This document shows, one piece after another, positions 41,633 to 51,288 of a DNA stretch of 64,000 bases. This DNA is from Fibrobacterota bacterium (lineage in GTDB: Bacteria > Fibrobacterota > Chitinivibrionia > Chitinivibrionales > Chitinispirillaceae): the NCBI GenBank assembly GCA_023436205.1, contig JAEZKC010000071.1:124001-188000 (forward strand). Reading direction: 5' to 3'. The notes under the pieces are model-generated. The model ran no database searches. It saw only the letters and a program-made list of their open reading frames with translations, and was not told where the DNA came from. Within the stretch, counting starts at the first letter, position 1, and each line of letters begins with the position of its first letter. A program made the position numbers and the translations under genes.

Positions 41633-41835
41633 TTGATCCCAAACCTTGCCATCATTTTTCACTTCTGATGCATTTTACATTCTTATCACATGAAAATTCA
41701 ACTATTTTTTTTACTTACTTGAAATCCATTCAAGGAAATCTGCAGCAATTTGAATGCCGAAAACCAAAATTTTCACTTTCTGCCCCATAAATCCGTATTA
41801 AGGCTATAACCAACAGCCAAAAAGTTTAAAAACAG

Positions 41836-44800
41836 ATGCAAATGAATTCAACAGATGTCCAAAATTTGCCCATTCTGGAAAAACGTTCAGAAATTCTTTC
41901 CCTGATCTGCAAAAATCAGGTAGTAATCGTAGCCGGGCAAACCGGTTCGGGAAAAACAACCCAACTGCCACTTTTCTGTCTTGAAGCAGGATTAGGTAAG
42001 AATGGCATGATCGGCTGCACCCAGCCCAGACGTATAGCGGCAACCTCCATAGCTTCCAGAGTAGCCTCTTTAGCCGGTGAGGATGTGGGGGGCAGAGTGG
42101 GATATAAAATTCGATTTTCAGAAAAGGAGAGCCCGGATACCGTCATAAAATTCATGACTGACGGAATTCTGCTTGCAGAACTTGAAAATGATCGTCTCTT
42201 ATCGAAATATGATACCCTTATTATAGATGAAGCTCATGAACGAAGCCTCAATATCGATTTTCTGCTGGGGTATCTGCGGACGCTCCTCCCCAAGCGTCCA
42301 GATCTGAAACTGATAATCTCTTCAGCAACTATCGACACTCAACTTTTCTCCAAATCCTTCAATGATGCGCCAGTTGTGGAAGTTTCCGGCAGGATGTACC
42401 CCATCGAGACACTTTATAAGCAGCTCGATGCCGACGAAGAGGAGCTTGATTATGTTGACGATGCGGTTAACTCGGTTTCTGATCTGCTTAATGAGTACGG
42501 CTGCGGTGATATGCTGGTGTTCATGCCATCAGAACGGGATATTCGGGAAACCTGCGAAAAACTGGAATCTTTATCCCGCAAAAGGGATCTGCTGGTTTTG
42601 CCACTCTTTTCAAGGCTCACAAGAACCGAGCAGGAAGCAATTTTCAACATATCTGAAAAGACCAAAATCGTCGTATGTACCAATATTGCCGAAACCTCCA
42701 TTACTGTACCCGGGATACGCTTCGTTATAGATACGGGTCTGGCCAGAATTTCCCGCTATGCCCCCAGACTTCGCACCAACCGCCTGCCGATTGAGAAGAT
42801 CAGCAGAGCCAGTGCAAACCAGCGCATGGGACGCTGTGGCCGAGTGCAAGAAGGTGTTTGTGTCCGCCTCTACTCCGAAGATGATTTTCTAAACAGGGAA
42901 GAATTTACTCAGCCGGAAATAAGACGGTCCAATTTGGCAGGCGTCATTCTCACCATGATTGCTCACGGGTTGGGGAAAATTGAAAATTTCCCCTTTATGG
43001 AACCACCCGTAAGACAGGCGATTTCGGAAGGATACGCCCAATTAAAAGAGCTTGGTGCATTAAACCAGCATGGAGCCATCACCCGCTTAGGCAGAGAGAT
43101 GGCCCGATTGCCCTTTGATCCCCACATCTCCCGCATGATTCTGGCAGCCCGCCAGGAAAATGCTCTGAGGGAAGTCAAGATAATTGCAGCCGCATTATCG
43201 ATTGTAGACCCCAGAGAGCGTCCTTTTGACAAACAGGCCGAAGCGGATCTCATGCACAAGAGATTTACGGAAGAAACCTCCGACTTCCTTACCTATGTCA
43301 AGCTTTGGGATGCCTTTCAAAACGAATGGAAGACGCTCAAGACCCAGACTAAAATGCGAAAGTTCTGTAAGGAGCACTTTCTATCCTTCACCAGAATGAG
43401 AGAGTGGCATGATGTCCACCAACAGCTCCAGGAAACCCTCTCCCGAATGAAGGGTTTTTTTGATAATACCACTCCCGCCCCCAGTGATTCCATTCACCGA
43501 TCTCTTCTGAGCGGATTGTTGGCAAACTGTGCCGTTCTGGATAAAAACAGCGGCAGGTACAAAGCAATGCGAGGTAAAGAGGTGGTAATCTTTCCAGGTT
43601 CAGCCCTTGCCAAAAAGAAAAACGAATGGATCATGTGTCATGAAATAGTGGAGACTTCACAGGTTTTCGCCAGGACAGTCGCTTCGATTCACCCTTCATG
43701 GCTGGAAGAGCTTGCTGGTCCGCTTTGTAAAAAGTCCTATGATGCGCCCTTTTTCGATGAACATTCCGGGACGGTGAAAGCTACTGAACGAGTATCTCTG
43801 TTCGGTCTTCTTATTTCAATTCACACAGGGGCCGCTTTCGGAAGAGTCAATCCCAAAGAGGCCGGGGAGATATTCATTCGCGAAGGACTCATTGAAGAAA
43901 GGCTGCGCTGCCATCATTCTTTTTATAAACACAATCGCAATCTCAAAAAACAGATTCTGTTAATGGAGGAAAAGCTCAGAACAAGAACACTTTATGCAGG
44001 TGATGAAGCTATCTTCAACTTCTATTTGGAAAAACTTGAAAATATCACCTCCATTCACGATCTGAATCGTATTATAAAAAGAAATGGAAGTGATCAGTTT
44101 CTTTACATGAACAAAGAGGACCTCCTCTGCTCCCCGGATCCGGTTGACAAGCAACTTTTTCCGGATCAAGTGAAGATTGGCGATAAAACTTTCCCGCTGA
44201 GCTACGTGTTTGATCCGGGATCAGAAAAGGACGGGATTACCCTCAAACTGTCGCATTATGCCGTCAGCTATATACAGAAAGAAAGCCTTGCCTGGTTGGT
44301 ACCGGCACTGTGGCCAGAGCTCATAAAGGAGTTTATTCGCAATTTACCAAGAGAACTGCGTAAGAATTTCATCCCCATCAATGAGGCTGCCGAGCGGATT
44401 GCATCTGTTTTTACACCAGCAGATCAACCGTTTTCAACTGCCCTGCTAAAAGCGATGGAAACTCTTTACAATGTAGCAATAGATCCCAAACTGCTGGATT
44501 GGGGGAAAATATCTCCCCATTTAAAAATGAGGCTCGAAATACACAGTAAAGACGGAGAGATTATTGCCCGAGGGCGAGAAGACGAAATACTGGAAAGTCA
44601 GAAGGCTATGAATTCTGAAGCTACGGAATCGCCATGGGATGTGGCTTTCAGGTCTTTTCACAGGAAAAATCTAAATGACTGGCCAGATGAAAACCTTTCA
44701 GAACCTGTCCAGATCGGGTCCTCTCAAAAAGGACTGGCAGTAAAGGGATATCCTGCACTGGCTGATAACGGGGACAGCATTGATCTTTTACTTTATCCTT

Positions 44801-45531
44801 CTCAAGAAGAGAGTGACAGAGTACATAAAGCCGGCGTTCGGAAAATGGTTGAGATTGCTTTATTAAAAGATCTTGCCTGGACAGAACGGGAATTGTCATT
44901 TACGTCTCAAACGAAACTGAGGTGTGCGCCATTTGGTTCACCGGATATCTTCAAGGCGCTGCTTTACAAGCTGATCTGCCGAAGTGTCCTTGACTTCTCA
45001 ACAGCACCTAGAAACAGGTCCGGGTATGAAACCCTGGTGGAGGCTACGCGCGGAAAGCTAAGAGGTATCGGCTTCAGAACGATATCTGTCCTGGAGGAAT
45101 CGCTGGCACTGCTCGCAGAAAACACCTCCCGTATAAGGGGATTCACCGGTCGACTGCCAATTGATATCAGAAAAGAACTTGATTCCGATCTTAACAGCTA
45201 TTTCGAAGATTTATTAAAAGAGAAGTTCACTCACGAACAGTTCCTTCAGTTCCCGAGATACTTGAGGGCATTTGGCGCAAGAATCGAAAAAGCAGCAACA
45301 GACCCGCTTAAATACAGGCAAAAGCTTTCTCTTTTGCGGGAATATCAGAGAAGGTATGAAATGTACTTGAAGAAAGGGTCAGATTCAAACTACCAGACAG
45401 CACTTCAGGACCTAAAGCTGATGATTGATGAGTTTGCAATCAACATCTTTGCCCAGCACATAAAGACACTGTTCCCGGTCTCCGAAAAACGGCTGGAAAA
45501 GAAGCTGGAAGAAATCGAAAAGCTATTGTGA
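41836..45531 (+). CDS. hrpA: ATP-dependent RNA helicase HrpA
   Basis: 1231 residues, close to the 1300 of E. coli. GQTGSGKTTQ (motif I), TDGILLAE, DEAHERSLNIDFLLGYL (DEAH box) and SATIDTQLFS follow in order. TNIAETSITVPGIRFVIDTGLAR and QRMGRCGRVQEGVC (motif VI) complete the set. The helicase-associated HA2/OB region covers about residues 380-600, and the C-terminal DUF3418 extension specific to HrpA fills residues about 600-1200. It remodels RNA in the cytoplasm and in E. coli helps with stalled or colliding ribosomes. The 3' end overlaps a convergent glycosyltransferase by nine bases. Confidence 0.95.
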   Translation: MQMNSTDVQNLPILEKRSEILSLICKNQVVIVAGQTGSGKTTQLPLFCLEAGLGKNGMIGCTQPRRIAATSIASRVASLAGEDVGGRVGYKIRFSEKESPDTVIKFMTDGILLAELENDRLLSKYDTLIIDEAHERSLNIDFLLGYLRTLLPKRPDLKLIISSATIDTQLFSKSFNDAPVVEVSGRMYPIETLYKQLDADEEELDYVDDAVNSVSDLLNEYGCGDMLVFMPSERDIRETCEKLESLSRKRDLLVLPLFSRLTRTEQEAIFNISEKTKIVVCTNIAETSITVPGIRFVIDTGLARISRYAPRLRTNRLPIEKISRASANQRMGRCGRVQEGVCVRLYSEDDFLNREEFTQPEIRRSNLAGVILTMIAHGLGKIENFPFMEPPVRQAISEGYAQLKELGALNQHGAITRLGREMARLPFDPHISRMILAARQENALREVKIIAAALSIVDPRERPFDKQAEADLMHKRFTEETSDFLTYVKLWDAFQNEWKTLKTQTKMRKFCKEHFLSFTRMREWHDVHQQLQETLSRMKGFFDNTTPAPSDSIHRSLLSGLLANCAVLDKNSGRYKAMRGKEVVIFPGSALAKKKNEWIMCHEIVETSQVFARTVASIHPSWLEELAGPLCKKSYDAPFFDEHSGTVKATERVSLFGLLISIHTGAAFGRVNPKEAGEIFIREGLIEERLRCHHSFYKHNRNLKKQILLMEEKLRTRTLYAGDEAIFNFYLEKLENITSIHDLNRIIKRNGSDQFLYMNKEDLLCSPDPVDKQLFPDQVKIGDKTFPLSYVFDPGSEKDGITLKLSHYAVSYIQKESLAWLVPALWPELIKEFIRNLPRELRKNFIPINEAAERIASVFTPADQPFSTALLKAMETLYNVAIDPKLLDWGKISPHLKMRLEIHSKDGEIIARGREDEILESQKAMNSEATESPWDVAFRSFHRKNLNDWPDENLSEPVQIGSSQKGLAVKGYPALADNGDSIDLLLYPSQEESDRVHKAGVRKMVEIALLKDLAWTERELSFTSQTKLRCAPFGSPDIFKALLYKLICRSVLDFSTAPRNRSGYETLVEATRGKLRGIGFRTISVLEESLALLAENTSRIRGFTGRLPIDIRKELDSDLNSYFEDLLKEKFTHEQFLQFPRYLRAFGARIEKAATDPLKYRQKLSLLREYQRRYEMYLKKGSDSNYQTALQDLKLMIDEFAINIFAQHIKTLFPVSEKRLEKKLEEIEKLL

Positions 45532-46689
45532 TTTTTTTACAAGATCGTTATAAAGATGCAGAATTTTCGAAACATTGACTTCTGGAGAATACTTCTCATC
45601 AAATCTGTTCCTGGCAGCGCTTCCCATCTTTTTTCGGAGTTCATGATCACTCAGAAGAGTTTCCAGCGCTTCTCTGATCAGTTCAGGGTTGGCGGATGGT
45701 AAAAGTAATCCACATACATTACTTAGAATGATCTCATTTACCGGGGCAATATCGAGGGCGATCACCGGTTTTCCGTAGGACATGGCTTCTGCATAAACAA
45801 TGCCGAAGGATTCATCACTAGAGGGGACACACAGGCATTCACAATTGGCGAGCAGCCACTTCTTCTTTTCTTCTGAAACATCACCAAGATCAAGAACGTT
45901 TTCCTGCAGAACAGCTGGCCCGGGACCTGCCACCACAAGCTTTACTGGGCGGTTCAGCGCCTTGAATGCGGATGTCAACTCCATCAGCCCCTTGTGTTTT
46001 TCACGCCGGCCAATAAACAGAACATAAGGAACATTCAGAGGCGGATTGGCGAGCTGGACGATTTCAGGTTTCTCCACAACAGGGGCAATGACCTCCATTC
46101 TAGGCAGAGGCCCGCAAATCCTGGAAATAAGCTCTGAGCGAAAGTGCTCTGTAAAGCAGATAACTGCATCCGACATCCTGTAGGCATTCAGCTGGCCCGG
46201 TGAATCCCCCCAGCGTCCGAAGTGAACGGGTGGATTCTGGACCAGAGGAATTTTTTTACGCATACAAGCTTCCCGGGTACATCTGGCCAGGTATCCCGTG
46301 GAAAAACAGTGCACCAGATCTGCCCCGGAAACAATCTTTTCCAACCTGCTCAGAAAAGCCATTCTATAGAATTGAAACAGTTTATCGAACAGGAAGGCAC
46401 CAGATCTGCGCAGAAAAGGAAACTGCCATAAACGAAGCGGCTGAAGGAAAAGTAATCCTATAAATATGGGAGCAAGCGAATGAACAGTTTTTCCGGAAGG
46501 ATCCTTTTCAGATGCAATCGGTGAAGAAGCACACTTCCGGTAAAGCGATTCGGGGATGTGACGACGGTTATGGGCATAAATTTCCACCTCTGTATCTTTA
46601 GGGCAACGAGCCGCCAGACGTCTCATTGCTTCCTCGATACCCCCCCTGATCGGCCAGTAGGAATCATTTATCAGGATGATTTTCGGCAT
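45523..46689 (-). CDS. GT4-family glycosyltransferase
   Basis: 388 residues of GT-B fold. IILINDSYWPIRGGIEEAMRRLA is the N-terminal acceptor-domain motif. YVLFIGRREKHKGLMELTSAFKAL, VVAGPGP and the donor-binding block CVPSSDESFGIVYAEAMSYGKPVIALD with the E-x7-E pair follow. It should transfer a sugar from a nucleotide donor during polysaccharide or glycolipid synthesis; substrate unknown. No good ribosome binding site precedes the ATG. Convergent with hrpA. Confidence 0.88.
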   Translation of the reverse strand: MPKIILINDSYWPIRGGIEEAMRRLAARCPKDTEVEIYAHNRRHIPESLYRKCASSPIASEKDPSGKTVHSLAPIFIGLLFLQPLRLWQFPFLRRSGAFLFDKLFQFYRMAFLSRLEKIVSGADLVHCFSTGYLARCTREACMRKKIPLVQNPPVHFGRWGDSPGQLNAYRMSDAVICFTEHFRSELISRICGPLPRMEVIAPVVEKPEIVQLANPPLNVPYVLFIGRREKHKGLMELTSAFKALNRPVKLVVAGPGPAVLQENVLDLGDVSEEKKKWLLANCECLCVPSSDESFGIVYAEAMSYGKPVIALDIAPVNEIILSNVCGLLLPSANPELIREALETLLSDHELRKKMGSAARNRFDEKYSPEVNVSKILHLYNDLVKKSQ

Positions 46690-46884
46690 AATATTAATTG
46701 TAACTCAATGAAAGCAGAGACACAAGTATCATTTGAACCCATGCAAATCCGTAATACTATATAGATAACACTTCCTTAAGAATCCATCAATGAAGGTGAT
46801 TTTTCAAGGTTTTTCACAGGAGAGCTTTTACATAAGATATTTTATGCTTCTGGAACTCTGAATGACCAATGAACAGGAGTCTTT

Positions 46885-48810
46885 GTGAAATACCAGAATC
46901 TTGAGCTTGATCCTTTTCAGGTCGCCGCCGTGGAGGCTATAGATAGAGGAGAATCACTGATTGTAGCCGCTCCAACGGGCTGCGGCAAGACCCTCATCGC
47001 AGAGTATGCGGTTGAGGAATCCATCAGACAGGGAAAAAGAGCAGTCTATACTGCACCTATCAAGGCACTCTCCAATCAGAAATATCGGGATTTCCGGAAA
47101 AGATTCGGAGATGAAGTGGTGGGTATACAGACCGGGGATGTCACTATTAACCCCGAAGCCAGACTGCTGATCATGACAACTGAGATTTTTCGCAACCTCA
47201 TACTGGAAGACTCCCCCAGGCTGGTTGATATTTACTATGTGATTTTCGATGAAATCCACTATCTTGACGATCCGGAACGCGGCACGGTTTGGGAAGAAAG
47301 CATAATTCTGGCGCCAAGTGATATCAGGTTCATGTGCCTGAGCGCCACCGTTCCGAATATTCAGGAACTGTCAGACTGGATGGGAACTGTTCGAAATACG
47401 AAATTCACGGTAATAGAAGAGTTCCACAGACCAGTGCCTCTCAAACATTTCTTCTATCATCCCAAGTTCGGGATCATCAGTCTGAAAGGGATTAAGCGCA
47501 AATACAAGAATGATCCCAATCTCAGAAAGAAATTCCTGCGCAAAAAACCATCGTCCAGAAGAGTCGTTCAGATGGTTATCCAGCAGGGGCACCTGCCGAT
47601 TCTCTATTTCTGTTTCAACCGTCGCGCCTGTGAACGGAATGCCGAGCAGCACATGGGCCTGGAACTCCTTACCCTTGAGGAGAAGAACCTGGTTTCCAAG
47701 ATGGTGGATGATCTGGTAAATCAGTATGGCATAGCCGGTTATGAACGACTGGGGCATTTGCGACAGCTCTGGGAATCTGGGGTTGCCTATCATCATGCGG
47801 GAATTCTGCCTGCAGCCAAGGAAATTGTGGAGAGACTGTTCACTACCGGCCTTATCAAACTGCTCTTCTGCACGGAGACCTTTGCACTGGGAGTGAACAT
47901 GCCGGCCAGCTCGGTAATTTTTGATGAACTGGAAAAATTCGACGGGGTCGAATTCAATTACCTTATGACCCGTGAGTATAACCAGATGGCCGGCAGAGCC
48001 GGACGACGCGGGATGGATGATGTGGGTTATGTGTATTCACAGGTAATACCCGAAGCCACAGAACCCAAACAGGTCGAAAGAATTCTTTATGGAAATAATG
48101 AACGAATAAACAGCCGCTTTTATGCCTCCTACTCCACCATTCTCAGCCTCTACAGCCAGTTTGGGGAGGGCGCTTTCGATATCTTTCGCAAAAGCCTGCA
48201 CAATTTTCGCAAAGGTACTTTCACCATGACCAAGGCCTATCAGAAGGAAGAAGTGCAGATTAAAAACAGAATTGCATTCCTAAAATCAGCAGGCTTTCTG
48301 GATGGAATAATTCTCACTCCGAAGGGACAGCTGGCGGCGGCTGTGAGCGGCTATGAAATTCAGGCCGCGGAACTTTATTACTCAAGAAGTTTTGATGAGC
48401 TGAGTGTGGAGCAGATACCTGTGGTGCTGGCGGCCTTGATTACCGAAGAAAACCGAAGCAGAAAAAACGTGCCGGTATCAAATGTGCAGCTTCGCTTTCA
48501 AGCGGAAAAAGTAATCCATAAACTTCGGGTAAAAGAGATCAAACATGGAATTGCTCACCCTATAAGAGAAATGGACTTTTCACTTGCCCCACCCATTTTC
48601 GCCTGGACCCGTGGTTGCGACCTAAAGCAGCTTGCCGGCTTCGGAGTGCCGGAAGGTGACCTGATCCGCGTACTAAGAATGACCATTCAACTGCTAAGGA
48701 CTCTTCGGGACCGGATTCCCGACCCTGATGCCAGCGAAAAGATGCATCAGGCGCTCGTTCTCATCAACAGAGATGTCGTGGATGCCCAAGCGCAGCTGGA
48801 GGTTGGATAA
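46885..48810 (+). CDS. Ski2-like DExH-box RNA helicase
   Basis: 641 residues from a GTG at 46885 with AGGAG 9-13 bases upstream. Motifs: AAPTGCGKT, TAPIKALSNQKYRDF, GIQTGDVTINPEA, FDEIHYLDDPERG (DEIH), LSATVPN, VAYHHAGILPAAKEIVE, TETFALGVNMPA and NQMAGRAGRRG. This is the Mtr4/Ski2 arrangement, shorter than the eukaryotic proteins and lacking the arch, with a C-terminal helical bundle of about 200 residues. It probably unwinds RNA for decay or processing. It lies 200 bases from the GT4 gene and about 1.3 kb from the end of hrpA, so two RNA helicases are near neighbours. Confidence 0.88.
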   Translation: MKYQNLELDPFQVAAVEAIDRGESLIVAAPTGCGKTLIAEYAVEESIRQGKRAVYTAPIKALSNQKYRDFRKRFGDEVVGIQTGDVTINPEARLLIMTTEIFRNLILEDSPRLVDIYYVIFDEIHYLDDPERGTVWEESIILAPSDIRFMCLSATVPNIQELSDWMGTVRNTKFTVIEEFHRPVPLKHFFYHPKFGIISLKGIKRKYKNDPNLRKKFLRKKPSSRRVVQMVIQQGHLPILYFCFNRRACERNAEQHMGLELLTLEEKNLVSKMVDDLVNQYGIAGYERLGHLRQLWESGVAYHHAGILPAAKEIVERLFTTGLIKLLFCTETFALGVNMPASSVIFDELEKFDGVEFNYLMTREYNQMAGRAGRRGMDDVGYVYSQVIPEATEPKQVERILYGNNERINSRFYASYSTILSLYSQFGEGAFDIFRKSLHNFRKGTFTMTKAYQKEEVQIKNRIAFLKSAGFLDGIILTPKGQLAAAVSGYEIQAAELYYSRSFDELSVEQIPVVLAALITEENRSRKNVPVSNVQLRFQAEKVIHKLRVKEIKHGIAHPIREMDFSLAPPIFAWTRGCDLKQLAGFGVPEGDLIRVLRMTIQLLRTLRDRIPDPDASEKMHQALVLINRDVVDAQAQLEVG

Positions 48811-48823
48811 GCTGAAAGTTGAA

Positions 48824-48852
48824 GGAAGTGCAGACCTTTAGTCCGCACTTCC
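48824..48852. terminator. Hairpin between the helicase and ferritin-like genes
   Basis: GGAAGTGC (48824-48831) and GCACTTCC (48845-48852) form a perfect 8-bp stem, with an inner GAC/GTC pairing. It lies between convergent genes and has no T run. Confidence 0.5.
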
Positions 48853-48858
48853 ATGGCA

Positions 48859-49287
48859 CTACAATTCAGAGATAATTCCCTGAATCGACTGCACATGCAT
48901 CTGATCCTCTTCAAAATCGCTTTCCAGATCTGCCACAATTTCGGGAACCAGAACCTTATCAAGCGCCTCCTCGTAACGGCTGGCTATTAATTTTTCATCA
49001 TTCTCCAGAGTGTGTAATATCTGTCTCGGTTCGAAGCCCGGCTCAAAGCCCGGTCTGTGCAGTCGACTTTCGTTTAGTTCCCTTTCATCGGGTAATTTTT
49101 CACCAAGCTGCCGGATGTACATGTTCAAGTTATCCACATGTTCAATATGGTCTTCCCTGAAATCCTCCAGCTGCTCACGAATTCCTTCATCCGAAATTCG
49201 ACCAATGGCCCAGTCATACTCTCGAGTCGCTTCTATATCAAGCAAGGCCAAATTTCTCAATTCCTGAGCAATTTCCCTGTTATCCAT
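48859..49287 (-). CDS. Ferritin-like four-helix protein
   Basis: 142 residues from the ATG at 49287 with GGGAGG upstream. It is almost all helix and Glu/His rich: LALLDIEATREYDWAI, LEDFREDHIEHVDNLN (ExxH) and TLENDEKLIASRYEEALDK, then DLESDFEEDQMHVQ (ExxxH). The two E-(x)-H pairs repeat at the spacing of a diiron ferritin-like bundle of the DUF2383/PA2169 type. It may bind metal or act in stress protection; activity is not proven. Upstream on the same strand is a promoter-hairpin-terminator unit (49353-49476), so it could be controlled by an RNA leader. Confidence 0.75.
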   Translation of the reverse strand: MDNREIAQELRNLALLDIEATREYDWAIGRISDEGIREQLEDFREDHIEHVDNLNMYIRQLGEKLPDERELNESRLHRPGFEPGFEPRQILHTLENDEKLIASRYEEALDKVLVPEIVADLESDFEEDQMHVQSIQGIISEL

Positions 49288-49351
49288 ACAGACCTCCCTG
49301 CTTAAAATTTTATCCATAAAAGATTACGTACGGGAGGGACTGGGGAGGGCA

Positions 49352-49384
49352 TATAAAAAAAGTGCGCCGGCATTGCACCGGCGC
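49352..49384 (-). terminator. Terminator of the candidate small RNA
   Basis: GCGCCGG (minus 49384-49378) and CCGGCGC (49370-49364) with a seven-base loop, then AC and a run of seven T (49361-49355). A classic rho-independent terminator, reading toward but upstream of the ferritin-like gene. Confidence 0.85.
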
Positions 49385-49441
49385 TTCCGCTTCACCCAAA
49401 TTGCTGCAAGAGGGCCTTGCAGGTAGGAAATAATTGCTGGT
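49353..49441 (-). ncRNA. Candidate small RNA or regulatory 5' leader ahead of the ferritin-like gene
   Basis: On the minus strand a promoter (49476-49448) would start transcription near 49441. The RNA would contain stem CTGCAAG/CTTGCAG (49422-49404) with loop GCCCT. Next comes a linker containing GGGT, which can pair with GCCC of that loop as a pseudoknot, and then a terminator, GCGCCGG/CCGGCGC with seven T. Total length is about 89 bases. The terminator lies 65 bases before the ferritin-like ATG. It does not match a riboswitch class I can identify with confidence. Confidence 0.55.
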
Positions 49442-49447
49442 AATATC

Positions 49448-49476
49448 AATATACCCAAAAAGGTTTAGTGGCGCAA
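49448..49476 (-). promoter_or_regulatory. Promoter of the candidate small RNA
   Basis: TTGCGC (49476-49471), 17-base spacer, TATATT (49453-49448) on the minus strand. Confidence 0.5.
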
Positions 49477-49544
49477 CTTTTTGTAAAAAAAATTCCACAA
49501 TTAAATTCCCCCACCTGTTTTCAAAGAAAACGAATGGCCACCAC

Positions 49545-49573
49545 TTGACATCATGCTAATTAAATGATATCAT
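49545..49573 (+). promoter_or_regulatory. Promoter of the chemoreceptor gene
   Basis: TTGACA (49545-49550), 17-base spacer, TATCAT (49568-49573), 34 bases before the chemoreceptor ATG. The -10 region is part of a perfect palindrome ATGATATCAT. Confidence 0.7.
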
Positions 49574-49607
49574 AAACTGCTATCCATTTTCCCTACGGAG
49601 CGATCAA

Positions 49608-51284
49608 ATGGCTATTCTAAAAAACATGAACATTCGAATGAAGTTAATGATCCTCACCATCATGTCTTCCCTATTCGTTATGATAACAGGCTACCAGGGA
49701 TTATCCAGTTTGGACAATGCCGGAAAAGTTCAGCAGGAAAATGAAAAACTGGATCTAATCCAAATGATGCTTAAGGATAAAATGGTTGATCATTTCAGAT
49801 GGGCCCAAACTGCTTCCCTTTTCCAGGCAGACAAAAAAATAAGCACCATTGATGTGGAAAAAAACCCTAAACACTGCGCTTTTGGTAAATGGTACTATAG
49901 TGAGGGCATTAAGAACGCAGCCGAAATTTCCCCAAAAGTCAAGCAAATGTTAGCAGAGATAGAGGATTATCACACTAACCTGCATGAATCGGTAGTTGGA
50001 ATTGAGCAGATTTTGGCCGATCCTCAAAGACATGATGAGGCAGTGCAAATGTTTAATCAGAATACCATGCGTTCCCTAAATTCTGTTCAGCAGAAGCTAA
50101 AGGAGATCAACGAGGAGATTACAGCCGTTGCAGAAAAAATGCACGAGCAGCATAGCAAAGTGCTCTCCGCACAACGTAAATCCATGATAATCCAGGTAAT
50201 ACTTTTTACCCTGACAAGCGCACTACTTTCCATTTTCATGGCCGGATTTATCAGAAAACCCATACTTCGAGTCTCAGCCATGCTTCAGGACATCGCCCAG
50301 GGCAAAGGAGACCTTACACGCAGGCTGGATGCCTCTTCAAAAGATGAGATGGGCATTCTTTCGAAATGGTTCAACCTTTTTGTGGAACGAATACAGCTTA
50401 TCATTAAAGAGCTCAAGGAAAATGCAAACGTGCTGGCGGCCTCAACGGAAGAACTTTCCGCTGCCACCACGCAAATATCTGCAAGCACAGAAGAAATGAG
50501 CAGCCAGAGCAAAACAGTTTCGGAATCGGCACAGGATGCTTCCGGCAGTGTAAAGGATATCACTTCATCTACAGATCAGATGTCTTCCTCCATAAACATG
50601 GTGGCTACAGCTGTGGAGGAGACGAGCACCTCCATCCGAGAAGTGGCTCAAAGTTCTCTGAAGTTATCGCAGATCGCCTCAACCGCTAACGAGCAGACTC
50701 GCTCCTCTAGAGCGAAAATGGAATCGCTGGGGCTGGCGGCTCAGGAAATCGGTAAAGTGATAGAGGTGATCAGTGATATTGCCGACCAGACAAATCTTCT
50801 GGCTCTCAATGCCACCATAGAGGCAGCCTCTGCCGGGGAAGCCGGTAAAGGGTTTGCAGTGGTTGCCAAGGAGGTGAAGGAGCTGGCCAAACAAACCGCT
50901 CAGGCAACCGAAGAGATTCGCTCAAAAATTCAGGGGATTCAAAACAACACTACAGATTCCATCAGTGCTATTGGCCAGATCAGCACTATAATGGAACAGC
51001 TCGACACATTCTCTCAGACGGTTGCCAGTGCGGTGGAGGAACAAAGTGTAACCACCAACGAAATAGCCCGGAATGTGTCCGAAGCAGGACGAACATCTTC
51101 AGAAATCGCCAAAAATGTACAGCACACGGCTGATAACCTTACTATGGTTTCCAATAGCATTCAAGGTATTAGTTCCGGATCGATGGAAATCGCCAGTGGA
51201 ATCGGGCAAATCAATACAAGTGCCACATCACTTTCCAAATTGGCAGGCAGACTTAGAGAGATAGTTGATCAGTTCAAGATTTGA
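49608..51284 (+). CDS. Methyl-accepting chemotaxis protein with extracytoplasmic CZB zinc-binding domain
   Basis: 558 residues with CGGAGCG before the ATG. TM1 is at about 11-29 and TM2 at 192-215. Between them residues 55-130 show the CZB pattern: H62, C90 (HCAFGKWYYSEG), H122 and H126 (DYHTNLHES), the four zinc ligands. HAMP follows to about 265, then the MCP signalling helices with the hairpin tip near SDIADQTNLLALNATIEAA. It senses an environmental signal, possibly zinc or oxidants such as hypochlorite, and controls CheA. CZB is more often cytoplasmic at the C-terminus, so its position outside the membrane is notable. Confidence 0.9.
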   Translation: MAILKNMNIRMKLMILTIMSSLFVMITGYQGLSSLDNAGKVQQENEKLDLIQMMLKDKMVDHFRWAQTASLFQADKKISTIDVEKNPKHCAFGKWYYSEGIKNAAEISPKVKQMLAEIEDYHTNLHESVVGIEQILADPQRHDEAVQMFNQNTMRSLNSVQQKLKEINEEITAVAEKMHEQHSKVLSAQRKSMIIQVILFTLTSALLSIFMAGFIRKPILRVSAMLQDIAQGKGDLTRRLDASSKDEMGILSKWFNLFVERIQLIIKELKENANVLAASTEELSAATTQISASTEEMSSQSKTVSESAQDASGSVKDITSSTDQMSSSINMVATAVEETSTSIREVAQSSLKLSQIASTANEQTRSSRAKMESLGLAAQEIGKVIEVISDIADQTNLLALNATIEAASAGEAGKGFAVVAKEVKELAKQTAQATEEIRSKIQGIQNNTTDSISAIGQISTIMEQLDTFSQTVASAVEEQSVTTNEIARNVSEAGRTSSEIAKNVQHTADNLTMVSNSIQGISSGSMEIASGIGQINTSATSLSKLAGRLREIVDQFKI

Positions 51285-51288
51285 TGAG

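Noticed and set aside
49353..49441. Known c-di-GMP or preQ1 riboswitch
   Set aside because: Hairpin and loop sequences do not match the conserved core bases I know for those classes; kept only as an unknown structured RNA candidate.
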